Shown: positions 45,103 to 54,742, numbered from the stretch's first letter. The stretch: 64,000 nt of DNA from Prevotella falsenii DSM 22864 = JCM 15124 (GCF_000613945.1 NZ_BAJY01000010.1:1-64000), one strand, 5' to 3'. A program made the numbers and translations. Notes: generated by a model not told the origin, from the letters alone.

Positions 45103-46089
45103 ATGTCAGCAAAATCGCAACATAACAATATTCTTTTAGCCATTCTCGGCTTTGCCACCGTAGTTGTATCGGTGGCAGTAATAGGCTATTTCACATTAGG
45201 AAACGAAGAAGAGATTATACAAGGAGAAGTGGAAGTCAGCGAATACCGTGTGGCTTGCAAACTGCCGGGGCGCATTACCGAGCTGCGAGTAAAGGAAGGC
45301 GACTACGTTCATAAAGGCGATGTGCTGGCAGTGCTCGAAATTCCGGAGGTCAGCGCACAGGAAAAGGTTGCCGCCGCCGCAGCAGGCGCAACCGAAGCAT
45401 TAAGCGACTTGTCGGAAGCACCTAACCGACAGGAGATTATAACAGCAGCCTACAAGGTGTATCAACAAGCCATTACTGCCAACGACATAGCCGAAAAGAC
45501 CTACGGACGCCTGCTCCGATTATACAACGAGGGCGTTATTTCTGCCCAAAAGCGCGACGAAGCCGAAGCCGCTTTCGAGACAACGAAGTCGGCAGTAGAT
45601 GTGGCACGTGCTCAATACGAGCTTGCAACGAGCGGAAAGCGTGAGGAAACGAAGCGGGCAGCAAAGAAACAAGCACAGGCGGCACGCTCGGCGGTAGACG
45701 TGGTGAAGTCTATTTTGAAAGAAACAGTGCAGCGGGCAACTGCCGACGGTGAGGTTTCTACCATCTATCCGAAGGTGGGCGAACTCGTAGGACTGGGCAG
45801 TCCCATCATGAGTATATCGATGGTGAACGACGTCTGGGTAACCTTCAACATTCGTGAAGACCAGCTGAACGGTATGAAAGTGGGCACAAAGCTGAAGGCT
45901 TTCTTGCCTGCGTTCAACAAAGACATCGATTTGCAGGTAACCTCTATTAAAGACCAAGGTACGTATGCGGTGTGGAAAGCTACAAAAGCCAACGGACAAT
46001 ACGACCTGAAAACCTTCCAAGTGAAAGCAAAACCCATTGGCAAGTTCGACGGATTACGCCCCGGTATGTCGGTGATACTGAAGAAATAA
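45103..46089 (+). CDS. HlyD/EmrA family periplasmic adaptor (membrane fusion protein)
   Basis: 328 residues: an N-terminal membrane anchor (about 9-31), a lipoyl half (VACKLPGRITELRVKEGDYVHKGDVLAVLE), a helical hairpin (about 90-205) and the returning lipoyl and barrel domains (TADGEVSTIYPKVGELVGLGSPIMSI, VWVTFNIREDQLNGMKVG). It bridges the TolC-type duct and inner-membrane partner. 112 bp after the TolC gene, without a terminator. Confidence 0.94.
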   Translation: MSAKSQHNNILLAILGFATVVVSVAVIGYFTLGNEEEIIQGEVEVSEYRVACKLPGRITELRVKEGDYVHKGDVLAVLEIPEVSAQEKVAAAAAGATEALSDLSEAPNRQEIITAAYKVYQQAITANDIAEKTYGRLLRLYNEGVISAQKRDEAEAAFETTKSAVDVARAQYELATSGKREETKRAAKKQAQAARSAVDVVKSILKETVQRATADGEVSTIYPKVGELVGLGSPIMSISMVNDVWVTFNIREDQLNGMKVGTKLKAFLPAFNKDIDLQVTSIKDQGTYAVWKATKANGQYDLKTFQVKAKPIGKFDGLRPGMSVILKK

Positions 46090-46132
46090 CGCCAAAAAGA
46101 ATAGAACAAGCAAAGCAAAAACAACCCCGACC

Positions 46133-47296
46133 GTGTTCCGACGCATCATAAGAATAGCTGCACGAGAGGTAGGGCAGATGCTACATACGCCTATCTACTT
46201 GTTCTGCATGGTAATTTTTCCGATTATCGTGCTGTTCTTTTTCACGTCGCTTATGAATGCCGGACAACCCAAAGATATGCCTTGTGGTGTGGTAGACAAC
46301 GACAATTCCACCGTAACCCGTTCGCTTGTGCGTCGTTTAGATGCCTTTCAGAACACTAAGGTGGTGGCACATTACACGAACGTAAACGAAGCACGGCGCG
46401 CCATTCAGCAAGGCAAAATCTATGCGTTTCTGTACATTCCCGAAGGCACCACGGCGAAACTCATCAGTGGCAGACAGCCCAAAGTGTCGTTCTACTACAG
46501 CAATGTGAGCCTTATGGCAGGGGCTTTGCTCTTCAAAGACCTGAAAATCATCACCACACTTGGCTCTGCAGCCATCGGCTCGGCAAAGCTTGAGATGCTC
46601 GGAAAAACCGAACGCGAGATAAAAGCAAAGCTCCAACCCATTGCTCTTGATGTGCATACGATAGGCAATCCGTGGCTGAGCTACAACATCTACCTGTCTA
46701 CAATTATGGTGCCGGGTGTGTTAATGCTGTTCATGTTGCTCATTACGGCGTATTCGATTGGTACGGAACTGAAGTTCGGACGTTCGAGAGAGTGGATGCA
46801 AATGGCAGGAAAGAATATCTTCATCGCCATTTCGGGCAAGTTGTTGCCGCAGTTCCTTGTGTTCTTCACCATCTTTTTGGGCTACGAATGGTATGTTTAC
46901 GGATACTTAGACTTCCCTCACCCCGGTGGAATTGCCAAGATACTGCTGCTCGCACTGCTCACCGTGGCATCGTCGCAAGGCTTCGGCATATTTGTTTTCG
47001 GACTGATGCCGTCGCTCCGTATGTCGATGAGTGTTTGTTCGTTATGGGCAGTAGTGGGCTTTTCGGCTTGCGGTGCCACCTATCCGCTGTTTGCAATGGA
47101 CTCGCCCATCATAGCAATTGTACAGCTCATACCGCTCCGACATTATTATATGGTGTACCAAATGAGCATTTTCAACGGTTATCCGCTCATAGACGCATGG
47201 CCGCACGTGGTGGCACTCGTGGCATTTGCAGCCCTTCCTTTGCTCACGGTTCGCAATATTCGACGGGCGATGTTGGAGTATGTATATATACCTTGA
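46133..47296 (+). CDS. ABC-2 type transporter permease (YhhJ/YbhR-like), first of two
   Basis: 387 residues with the ABC-2 layout: an N-terminal membrane helix (21-41), a large extracytoplasmic domain (about 42-180), then five membrane segments (187-385). The start is a GTG at 46133 (MFRRIIRIAAREVG); no better ATG exists nearby. The EMGQMLHTPIYL-like cytoplasmic start is typical. The second permease follows, so the two may form a heterodimer. No ATP-binding subunit is encoded in this operon. Confidence 0.9.
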   Translation: MFRRIIRIAAREVGQMLHTPIYLFCMVIFPIIVLFFFTSLMNAGQPKDMPCGVVDNDNSTVTRSLVRRLDAFQNTKVVAHYTNVNEARRAIQQGKIYAFLYIPEGTTAKLISGRQPKVSFYYSNVSLMAGALLFKDLKIITTLGSAAIGSAKLEMLGKTEREIKAKLQPIALDVHTIGNPWLSYNIYLSTIMVPGVLMLFMLLITAYSIGTELKFGRSREWMQMAGKNIFIAISGKLLPQFLVFFTIFLGYEWYVYGYLDFPHPGGIAKILLLALLTVASSQGFGIFVFGLMPSLRMSMSVCSLWAVVGFSACGATYPLFAMDSPIIAIVQLIPLRHYYMVYQMSIFNGYPLIDAWPHVVALVAFAALPLLTVRNIRRAMLEYVYIP

Positions 47297-47416
47297 GGCA
47301 ACTGTCGGAGCGTGGTTCGCAATGCTTTTCATACAAAACAATAATAGAATAAAACATTATAAAACCCTGCATTAAGTTTATTTCCTTTTGCAAGAAAGAG
47401 GGCTCGAGCGTGATTT

Positions 47417-48718
47417 ATGGGTAAGAAATCAAACAATCGTCGCACTGACGTTAATGGCAACTTGATAGTTTCTATCTGCTACATCTGGTGGATAGAGATG
47501 AAGAACACCATCAAAGACGAAGGCGTGCTTATCTTCTTCATTCTTGTTCCGTTGCTTTATCCGCTCCTTTACTCGTGGATTTACAACAACGAAGTGGTGC
47601 GCGATGTGCCCGTTGTGATAGTAGACCAATCGCACACGGCTACCTCACGCCGGTTCATTCGTATGTTCGATGCCTCGCCCGAAGTAAAGGCTGCCTACTA
47701 TTGCAACAGTCTTCCCGAAGCCAAAGCCCTTGTGGCACACCAAAAAGCCAACGGAATTATGCTCTTTCCCGAAGACTTTGAGCGCACACTGAACCGCGGA
47801 GAGCAAGCCCATGTCAGCATTTATTGCGACATGAGCATAATGCTTGCCTACAAAGCCATTTACCTAACGGCAGTCTATGTGTCGCTCGACATGGGCAAGG
47901 AACGGCAAAAAGAAATGATAGGAACGGTTACCGTGCGCGACGAAGAATTGAGAACGCAACCCATGGAGATAGTCGAAGAACCCATCTTCAACGTTACGGG
48001 CGGATACGGAAACGCCATTCTTCCCGGCGTGCTGATACTTATTTTGCAACAAACACTGCTGCTCGGTATTGGTCTTTCGGCAGGTACGGCACGCGAAAAT
48101 AACCGCTATCAAGACCTTGTACCCATCAGCAAGCACCACAACGGCATACTGAAAATAGTGTTGGGCAAGTCGCTTTGCTACTTCATGATATATTGTGTGG
48201 TGTCGGCTTACATCACTTTGGCAGTGCCACGCTTCTTCCACTTCACGATGTTGGCGCAGCCCACCGACCTTATCCGCTTGCTTGTGCCCTATCTTTTATC
48301 GGTTATTTTCTTCGGTATGACGCTTTCGTGCCTTGTTCGTTATCGCGAAAACGTAATGCTGCTTGTCGTGTTTACTTCTATTCCCTTCCTTTTCCTGACG
48401 GGTGTCAGTTGGCCGCAGAGCAATATTCCCGGTGCTTGGGAAGGTCTGTCGTGGCTCGTTCCGTCTACCTTCGGTGTGCGTGGCTTCCTCCGTCTGTCGT
48501 CTATGGGGGGCACATTTGCCGACATACGCACCCAAGTGTTTGCCCTTTGGGTGCAAGCCGCCATATATTTCTCCATCACCTGCCTTGTCTATCGCTATCA
48601 GATAATCAGTGCCCGCAAACACGCCATCGCACATGTAAAGAGCATGAAGGATAAAATTGAGCAGGCACGGACAGCAAGAAAATCGCAAACTACGGAGGAT
48701 AAGGCAACACAAAATTAG
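47417..48718 (+). CDS. ABC-2 type transporter permease, second of two
   Basis: 433 residues, the same architecture as the preceding permease: cytoplasmic start (about 1-30), membrane helix (LIFFILVPLLYPLLYSWIY), extracytoplasmic domain (VPVVIVDQSHTATSRRFIRMFD onward), membrane block with LPGVLILILQQTLLLGIGLSAGTARENN, and a charged C-terminal tail. 120 bp after the first permease. The nucleotide-binding protein that should energise the pair is not in the window's operon; the ATPase at 60005 belongs to another locus. Confidence 0.9.
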   Translation: MGKKSNNRRTDVNGNLIVSICYIWWIEMKNTIKDEGVLIFFILVPLLYPLLYSWIYNNEVVRDVPVVIVDQSHTATSRRFIRMFDASPEVKAAYYCNSLPEAKALVAHQKANGIMLFPEDFERTLNRGEQAHVSIYCDMSIMLAYKAIYLTAVYVSLDMGKERQKEMIGTVTVRDEELRTQPMEIVEEPIFNVTGGYGNAILPGVLILILQQTLLLGIGLSAGTARENNRYQDLVPISKHHNGILKIVLGKSLCYFMIYCVVSAYITLAVPRFFHFTMLAQPTDLIRLLVPYLLSVIFFGMTLSCLVRYRENVMLLVVFTSIPFLFLTGVSWPQSNIPGAWEGLSWLVPSTFGVRGFLRLSSMGGTFADIRTQVFALWVQAAIYFSITCLVYRYQIISARKHAIAHVKSMKDKIEQARTARKSQTTEDKATQN

Positions 48719-48774
48719 TCCGATCGTTTTCGTTTTGCAGCTCGATGCAAACACCCCCAAATCTCCCTTATTCT

Positions 48775-48965
48775 GTAAAGATAATTCTGTTAAAAAGTGA
48801 TATAATCGCTTTGACGTTGCGAAACCGTAGGTTTTGCATTGCAAAACCTACGCTTTTACCGTGCAAAACCTACGGTTTTGGAACGCAAAACAATAGGTAT
48901 TGTAAAGTGTTGGTAATAAGATGGTTACGCAACACATATTTCTGCGAAAAATATTTACGCTTTTG
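48775..48965 (+). repeat. R1 element copy h
   Basis: CCGTAGGTTTTGC faces GCAAAACCTACGC, then GCAAAACCTACGG and GCAAAACAATAGG. It directly precedes an R2 element; no gene is seen in 48719-49216. Confidence 0.85.
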
Positions 48966-48998
48966 CAGCCTTTTTACAGCTGTTTTTCTACCATTTTT

Positions 48999-49064
48999 AA
49001 CCCAAATCGGCATTAGAGTAATAGCAAATATAAGCAAATGCGTCCTAATTACCGATTTGGGTTT
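48999..49064. repeat. R2 element copy 2
   Basis: AACCCAAATCGG (48999-49010) and CCGATTTGGGTTT (49052-49064) are inverted ends with 41 bp between. Bases 49018-49064 match 28119-28165 in reverse (GACGCATTTGCTTATxTTTG block). Confidence 0.75.
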
Positions 49065-49106
49065 AAGAAACTTTGCAGAAACCATTTCGCATAACAAATA
49101 ATTTCG

Positions 49107-49114
49107 TACCTTTG
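49107..49114 (+). promoter_or_regulatory. -7 box of the KAP-like gene
   Basis: TACCTTTG, 103 bp before the start codon. The leader contains an imperfect hairpin (TTTGCTTTTCT facing AGAAAGGCAAA, about 49140-49170). Confidence 0.45.
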
Positions 49115-49216
49115 TTCTCGTTAGCCGCAGCGACAATTGTTTGCTTTTCTTTGCGTTGCAGAAAGGCAAAATTAGAACCGTTTTCGCTCGTTATTAACTT
49201 CAAAAACACTTAGTCA

Positions 49217-50656
49217 ATGAAATACATAGACATAACAGAAAAGTTGGAAGAATTTTACCATCATTTGAATGCATCCGATGTAGACAGAACTATCTTCTCG
49301 GCAAAATTCGGTGATGGCAAGACGGAGTTTCTGCATCAGTTCAAAGAAAAGTATAGCAATGAATACACTTTCTACACACTCTATCCTGTCAATTACCAGA
49401 TTGCGCCCAACGAACAAATAATGGAGTATATCAAGCACGATTTGCTTTTTCAGCTGATTCAAAATGGCAGTTTCATTCCAATTGACGATATTCCTGACCA
49501 TATCTTGGTTCAGTGGTATGTATATGAGAATTCATTCGATATACTAAAGGATATTATCAAGTTTGCTCCCTCTATAATTGGGAGCGGAAATCAGTTTGCT
49601 GCTGTCTTAAAAGGAGTAACGGCACTTGTAAAAGGTATCGAAAAGAAAAGTAAAGAGTTTGACGATTTCAAAGCAGGAATTACAGAAGGAAATTTTGAAA
49701 AAGCTGTAAAAATTATTGGTAACCTCTCTGAAGGTGCAGGAAATATATACGAATTAGACTTAATAAGCTGGTTGATTGCGCAGAGTATTGCTAACAAAGG
49801 TGGAAAGTCTGTACTCATTATAGAAGACCTCGACCGCATAGACCCTGCACATTTGTTCAGAATCTTGAATATCTTTTCTGCCCATATCGATAGGCATTAT
49901 CTATGCAGCGACAAGACTATCAATAAAGATGGTAAAGAAAAACAATTTGATGAACTTCCAAATAAGTTTGGATTCGATAAGATAATCTTTGTTATGGACT
50001 CTGATTCAACAAAAGCAGCTTTCGAGAATTTCTATGGTAACTCTAACTATGAAGGCTACATTAACAAGTTTTTCTCGAAGCGCGTTTTTCATTATTCAAT
50101 AGCTGCGTATGCACACGAATTACTGTATACACATATTGAAGAAAAATGTGGAATGAATCAGAGAATATTTGATTGGGCTTTAAACTCAATAGGTGTCGAA
50201 ATAGAACTGAAATCTGTGCGAGATATAGCCAAAGTTCTTGACAACTTTGAAGATGCTTATAGAAAAGAGAAAGTAAGTGTAACAGATGATTTTTGCTTCT
50301 TATCTGATACACCTTTTGTTAAGTTACTTGCGACATTGGGAAGATTAGGAGTAGAAAGAATTCAAATGGTAGAGTTGCTTGATAAAGTAGGAGATAAGTA
50401 TAAAGAAGAGCAAAAAGAAGAAGAATTTATAGGACTATTAGGTTGCTTTGCAATGAATACAGATTCTATTTGCCAATATAAGCATATATATTATAACGGA
50501 CGATTATATAGAATGATATTTAGTCTTGACCAAGATGGATATAGTATCTTTAGAGGTGCAAAGTATAGCTCTAATAACGAAGCACTTCTACGGTATGCTT
50601 CTTTAACTATAAAAGGATATGAGATACTGAAGAAAGCTCTCAAATATGTAAATTAA
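49217..50656 (+). CDS. KAP-family-like P-loop NTPase
   Basis: 479 residues. The modified Walker A is AKFGDGKT (29-36; the first Gly of GxxxxGKT is Ala). The Walker B is VLIIEDLDRIDP (199-210), the DDLDR-type motif of KAP NTPases. Between them is a Gly/Ala-rich weakly hydrophobic stretch (about 110-140), where KAP proteins carry their membrane insertion, then an amphipathic helix. IIFVMDSDSTKAAFENFYG and FFSKRVFHYS also match KAP ATPase cores. The gene is visibly more AT-rich than its neighbours and stands alone between a transporter operon and the DUF5686 gene. KAP proteins include phage-defence factors; that role here is an inference. Confidence 0.75.
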   Translation: MKYIDITEKLEEFYHHLNASDVDRTIFSAKFGDGKTEFLHQFKEKYSNEYTFYTLYPVNYQIAPNEQIMEYIKHDLLFQLIQNGSFIPIDDIPDHILVQWYVYENSFDILKDIIKFAPSIIGSGNQFAAVLKGVTALVKGIEKKSKEFDDFKAGITEGNFEKAVKIIGNLSEGAGNIYELDLISWLIAQSIANKGGKSVLIIEDLDRIDPAHLFRILNIFSAHIDRHYLCSDKTINKDGKEKQFDELPNKFGFDKIIFVMDSDSTKAAFENFYGNSNYEGYINKFFSKRVFHYSIAAYAHELLYTHIEEKCGMNQRIFDWALNSIGVEIELKSVRDIAKVLDNFEDAYRKEKVSVTDDFCFLSDTPFVKLLATLGRLGVERIQMVELLDKVGDKYKEEQKEEEFIGLLGCFAMNTDSICQYKHIYYNGRLYRMIFSLDQDGYSIFRGAKYSSNNEALLRYASLTIKGYEILKKALKYVN

Positions 50657-50718
50657 ATACTTATAAATAAAACTAAGAGCTACTATATATAATAAGGTGT
50701 AATGCCAAATAGGCAATA

Positions 50719-50766
50719 AAAAAATGTAGGGACAAATGTTCGATTTGCCTCTACATTCTTTTTTAT
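50719..50766. terminator. Bidirectional terminator between the KAP-like and DUF5686 genes
   Basis: AATGTAG-GACAAAT faces ATTTG-CTACATT with A7 before and T6 after, so it can stop transcripts from both convergent genes. Confidence 0.8.
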
Positions 50767-50797
50767 ATAGCTGTTTCAGACCTTTTGTGTCGTTGTT

Positions 50798-53377
50798 TTA
50801 GAATACCAAGTTGAAGCCGAAGCGTATGCCGTGCTTTGAAATGCCCGGTAGGTCGGTGTAGGTGAGGCGTCGCACATAGTCCACTTCAAACATCTTTAAG
50901 ATGTTGTGCACACCTATTACGAGTTCCAAATAAGGCTTTTTGCCCATTACGTTGGTGCCTTCGGGGAACTTATAAAGCTCTGTATCGGCGGCATTCTGCG
51001 GCAACAGTGGGTTGTTCTTGTCGGTAAGGTGTCCCCACATACCTTTGAAAGCGAGGTATTCGCGCCACTTCAGTTTCTTCACGAGCGGAATACGGTTGAA
51101 CACTTTGCCCTCCAAGTTCCACGCAAGGTTGAACTGTGCGTAGCGGTCGTTGAGGAATTCGAGGTTCTCCATTAAGTTGAATGACCCTTGATGCTCGAAG
51201 TACGACGTGTTTACAGGGGGCATAATGAGCAGGTGATAGGGCACTTTGTTCCATTGCGCACCTGCTTTTAGTCGCATGTCGAACTTGCCCCAGCTGCCGA
51301 GCCATATACGTTTGTATGCCGAAAGTTCGGTAAGGTTGTAGCTGAACTGTCCGCCTAAGACGTTTTTAAGACCGATAGTGTGGGTCAGCGTGAACTGCGG
51401 AGCGTCTAAATTCACCTCGAAGCGACGCTGTTTCGAGTTGATGTAGCTTTGTCCGGGGCGGTAATCGAAGCCTACGGTGAGCGATGTCATGCGCACTTTA
51501 TCGACAAACGAGCCGTCCATACGTTCGTAATAGAGTTTTCCCAATGGGCGGTTGCTCTCGGTGTTCAGCTGTATCTGTGTGGAAAGACCGTAGTCGGTTT
51601 CCCATTGGAAGCCCAGTCTTTGCCTGTTGTATAGGTACAGTTTCTCCACCTTTACGGGGCGGAAAGTCATAAAGATATTGTCTTTGTTGTGTATGAGATA
51701 CTTGTCTGACGGCGATTCCAAGTCGCGATACGACTCGAAAGAGAGTGTGCGGATAGGAAATTCCGTAGGTTGGTACTCGGGTTTCTTGAACGAATACGTC
51801 AGCTTACCGCCGTAATAGTGTTCTTTCGACTTTGTTCCGTAGGCATAATAGCCTTCTGCAAACCAGTGCGGACTTAGGTTGGCAGTGGTTCGTGCGGCAG
51901 CTCGCAGGCGTATTCCGTCTATGTAGTTCTTCGAAATGAAGGTGTTTACAGGTCCTATATCCACCTTGCTTGCTGTCTTTTCCGAGCCTGTTTCCACAAA
52001 GTTTTCGGCGAAAGCCTTTACCACGAACATAACGGTTTGGAAACCTTTGGTGCGCCCCATGCGCTTAATAAAGTTGTCCATATTGTGTTCGCTCTTCGAT
52101 AGGGCAGTGGTGCGGTGCTGCTCCCAGAAGCCATCGTCGCGCATTTTCGCGTTCGGGTCGTATGCTTTCTTTGCTTTTCCTTTGAAAAGGTGAGGGTCTA
52201 TCGGCTCAAATGCGTAGTTCTGCAAGCCTGTGGTGCGTATAACGAGCACTTGCCGGAGCATGGAAACAAGTTCCAACTCTGCCATCATGTCGTCTGTGGT
52301 AAGCACCCAGTCGCCGTTTGTGAGCTTGGAATATTCCTGTCTGAACTTCATAGCTGCGACAAAGTTCACGCCCGTGCCTGCCGGGAGCTGCATATCGCAA
52401 CGTCTTACGTGCAGAGAACTGTCGTTCAGCACGTACAATTCGCCACGGAAACCGAAGTCTTGCTGGTTTGCGGGCATAAACTGGAGGCGTATGCACTCGT
52501 CGTCGCCCACCTTTACCGTGTCGTCGATGTAGAAATGGTAGAACGAGATGGCAGTAGAACCGATGGGAGAGGGGAAGCGTGCCTGCAGCAATTCTATCTG
52601 GTCGTCGTACAAGTCGATGTCTTTAAAAAGGTCTTTCACGATGGTATTCATCGCCTCGCCTGTCTGTATGAGTTGCGAAATACCCTTTGTGCTCTGCCCC
52701 TTTATGATTTCTTTCTCATCTTTCGGCGACTTTCGGTAAACGTGTTGCGTAACCGTTTCGTCTACGGAGATAGGCAATATCATCTTGTTATTGTAAGGAC
52801 ACATTTCCACTTGTTCCCTTAACCACGGCGCATTCTTGAACATTCCCGTCTCCAACTGTGCTTGGGTGATGTTGTTGAGTGCCATCGTAACCTTTTGATA
52901 CTTGTCGTATTGATAGAAGTCGTGGTTGTTTAAGTTGGTCTTATGCTTGGCAGCAATAACCCTTCGCATAAGTTCCACAGCCGGATTGTTCTTTCTTGAA
53001 TACCTGTGGCGTCGTTTCGCCTTTACCACAACACCTTCCAATTGCTTCGTTATTGATATTAAAGTAACTAAAAGTTCGTTCGGTGTCTTTTCCGTTATCC
53101 TTATTTTGCGTGGTTTGTAGCCTACTGCGGTAACCTCGAGCATTTGTCCGTTGTGCCTTGCAATGGTGAATTTGCCGTACTGGTCGCCCGCTGTTGCAAT
53201 CTTTAAACTTCTGTATGTGGCATTTGCATACGCAATAGTGTCTTGCGTCTGTGCATCAATTACAGTGCAGTGCAAGTCTTGCGCTGCTGCCGTTGTTATC
53301 CCGATAAATAATCCGAGTAGCAAGAAAGCCATTCTTGCTGCCCGGTTTTTTTGTGTTCTTTTAATCAATTTCTTCAT
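50798..53377 (-). CDS. DUF5686 family outer-membrane protein with CarboxypepD_reg domain
   Basis: 859 residues from MKKLIKRTQ (53377). An N-terminal signal segment (AFLLLGLFIGITTAAAQ) is followed by a carboxypeptidase-regulatory beta-sandwich (about 35-115, CTVIDAQTQDTIAYANATYRS, GKFTIARHNGQMLEVTAVGYKPRKI). A long DUF5686 region predicted to end in an outer-membrane beta-barrel follows (terminal GIRFGFNLVF with final Phe). Function unknown. Its start overlaps the stop of the inositol-phosphate synthase gene by about 17 bp, so it may be the last gene of the inositol-lipid operon. Confidence 0.88.
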   Translation of the reverse strand: MKKLIKRTQKNRAARMAFLLLGLFIGITTAAAQDLHCTVIDAQTQDTIAYANATYRSLKIATAGDQYGKFTIARHNGQMLEVTAVGYKPRKIRITEKTPNELLVTLISITKQLEGVVVKAKRRHRYSRKNNPAVELMRRVIAAKHKTNLNNHDFYQYDKYQKVTMALNNITQAQLETGMFKNAPWLREQVEMCPYNNKMILPISVDETVTQHVYRKSPKDEKEIIKGQSTKGISQLIQTGEAMNTIVKDLFKDIDLYDDQIELLQARFPSPIGSTAISFYHFYIDDTVKVGDDECIRLQFMPANQQDFGFRGELYVLNDSSLHVRRCDMQLPAGTGVNFVAAMKFRQEYSKLTNGDWVLTTDDMMAELELVSMLRQVLVIRTTGLQNYAFEPIDPHLFKGKAKKAYDPNAKMRDDGFWEQHRTTALSKSEHNMDNFIKRMGRTKGFQTVMFVVKAFAENFVETGSEKTASKVDIGPVNTFISKNYIDGIRLRAAARTTANLSPHWFAEGYYAYGTKSKEHYYGGKLTYSFKKPEYQPTEFPIRTLSFESYRDLESPSDKYLIHNKDNIFMTFRPVKVEKLYLYNRQRLGFQWETDYGLSTQIQLNTESNRPLGKLYYERMDGSFVDKVRMTSLTVGFDYRPGQSYINSKQRRFEVNLDAPQFTLTHTIGLKNVLGGQFSYNLTELSAYKRIWLGSWGKFDMRLKAGAQWNKVPYHLLIMPPVNTSYFEHQGSFNLMENLEFLNDRYAQFNLAWNLEGKVFNRIPLVKKLKWREYLAFKGMWGHLTDKNNPLLPQNAADTELYKFPEGTNVMGKKPYLELVIGVHNILKMFEVDYVRRLTYTDLPGISKHGIRFGFNLVF

Positions 53378-54668
53378 CAGCTTCGTAACCGCCCATTTCG
53401 CGGATAGCATTCTTCAGCATGGTGTATTGCTGGAAGAGGTTGTTCACAGCTTCCTCTCCTTGCGTATAATCGTGCATCGGACTCTTGAGATAGAAGCTCA
53501 AGAAGCGTTGTATGCCGTAGCGTCCGTCGCGCGCAGCAAGGTCGCTCAGGAGCGCAAGGTCGAGCAACAGCGGTGCGGCGAGGATAGAATCGCGGCAGAG
53601 GAAGTTAATTTTAATTTGCATAGGATAGCCCATCCAGCCAAAGATGTCGATGTTGTCCCACCCCTCCTTGTCGTCGTTGCGAGGCGGATAGTAGTTTATG
53701 CGCACCTTGTGGTAGATGTTTCCGTAGAGGTCGGGCTGCTCGTCGGCTTTGCAAATCGTCTCCAAGGTAGAGAGTTTGCTCACTTCTTTCGTGCGGAAGT
53801 TGGCAGGTTCGTCGAGCACAAGTCCGTCGCGGTTGCCCAGAATGTTGGTTGAGAACCAGCCATTCAAGCCCAAAGACCGTGTTTTAATGATAGGCGCAAA
53901 TCCCGATTTCACGAGTGTCTGCCCTGTTTTGAAGTCCTTTCCCGCAATCGGCATACGTGTTTTCTCTGCCAGTTCCCACATGGCAGGAATGTCTACCGTC
54001 GTATTTGGCGCACCCATAATGAAAGGACAGCCTTCGGCAAGTGCAGCGTAGGCATAGCACATAGAGGGTGCAATGTGTTCGCGGTCGTCGGTTTTCATGG
54101 CTGTTTCGAGCTTTTCGAGCGTGCCGTGGAAGTCTTCTTCGTATGGCACATATATCTCTGTCGATGCTGCCCACAGCACTACGATGCGGCTGACGCCTTT
54201 CTCCTGCTTGAAGTTCCGAATGTCTTTGCGCAGTTCTTCCACCATTCCCCAACGCGTTACGCCTTGTTTCACGTTGTCGCCGTTGATGCGTTTCGCATAG
54301 TTCTTGTCGAAAGCAGCCTTCAATGGCTTTATTGCCTCAAGCTCATCGCGTACAGGTTCGATGTCCTTTGCTTTTAAAACTTCGGCATATACAGCCGCCT
54401 GATAAGCGTTTTGCGGGTACACGTCCCATGTTCCGAACACGATGTCGTTCATTTCGGCAATCGGTACGATGTCTTTGTAGTGAAGATACTTCTTGTCTTT
54501 TCCTTTCCCGACACGTATCTTGTCGTACTGTGTCATTGCGCCAATAGGCTTTGCCAAGCCTTTACGAGCCATTAACACACCGGTCATGAATGTAGTCGCT
54601 ACAGCTCCACAACCTACGACCATAATTCCCAATTTACCTTCTGCGGGTGCAACTTTTCCCTGTTTCAT
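53361..54668 (-). CDS. ino1: myo-Inositol-1-phosphate synthase
   Basis: Converts glucose-6-phosphate to inositol-1-phosphate using NAD, 435 residues. The Rossmann start is GIMVVGCGAVATTFMTGV (14-31). Conserved blocks include VVLWAASTEIY, FIMGAPNTTVDIPAMWELAEK, GKDFKTGQTLVKSGFAPIIKTRSLGLNGWFSTNILGNRDG and IKINFLCRDSILAAPLLLDL (the Lys-rich active site). Rare in bacteria but known in Bacteroidota, which make phosphatidylinositol and inositol sphingolipids. It lies 74 bp after the HAD gene in the inositol-lipid operon. Confidence 0.97.
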   Translation of the reverse strand: MKQGKVAPAEGKLGIMVVGCGAVATTFMTGVLMARKGLAKPIGAMTQYDKIRVGKGKDKKYLHYKDIVPIAEMNDIVFGTWDVYPQNAYQAAVYAEVLKAKDIEPVRDELEAIKPLKAAFDKNYAKRINGDNVKQGVTRWGMVEELRKDIRNFKQEKGVSRIVVLWAASTEIYVPYEEDFHGTLEKLETAMKTDDREHIAPSMCYAYAALAEGCPFIMGAPNTTVDIPAMWELAEKTRMPIAGKDFKTGQTLVKSGFAPIIKTRSLGLNGWFSTNILGNRDGLVLDEPANFRTKEVSKLSTLETICKADEQPDLYGNIYHKVRINYYPPRNDDKEGWDNIDIFGWMGYPMQIKINFLCRDSILAAPLLLDLALLSDLAARDGRYGIQRFLSFYLKSPMHDYTQGEEAVNNLFQQYTMLKNAIREMGGYEADEEID

Positions 54669-54742
54669 TATTATTAGTTTTAAAATTTTGAACGGATTGT
54701 TAGACTATTTATTGTTATTTTTATATATGCTTTTAGTCTTTT

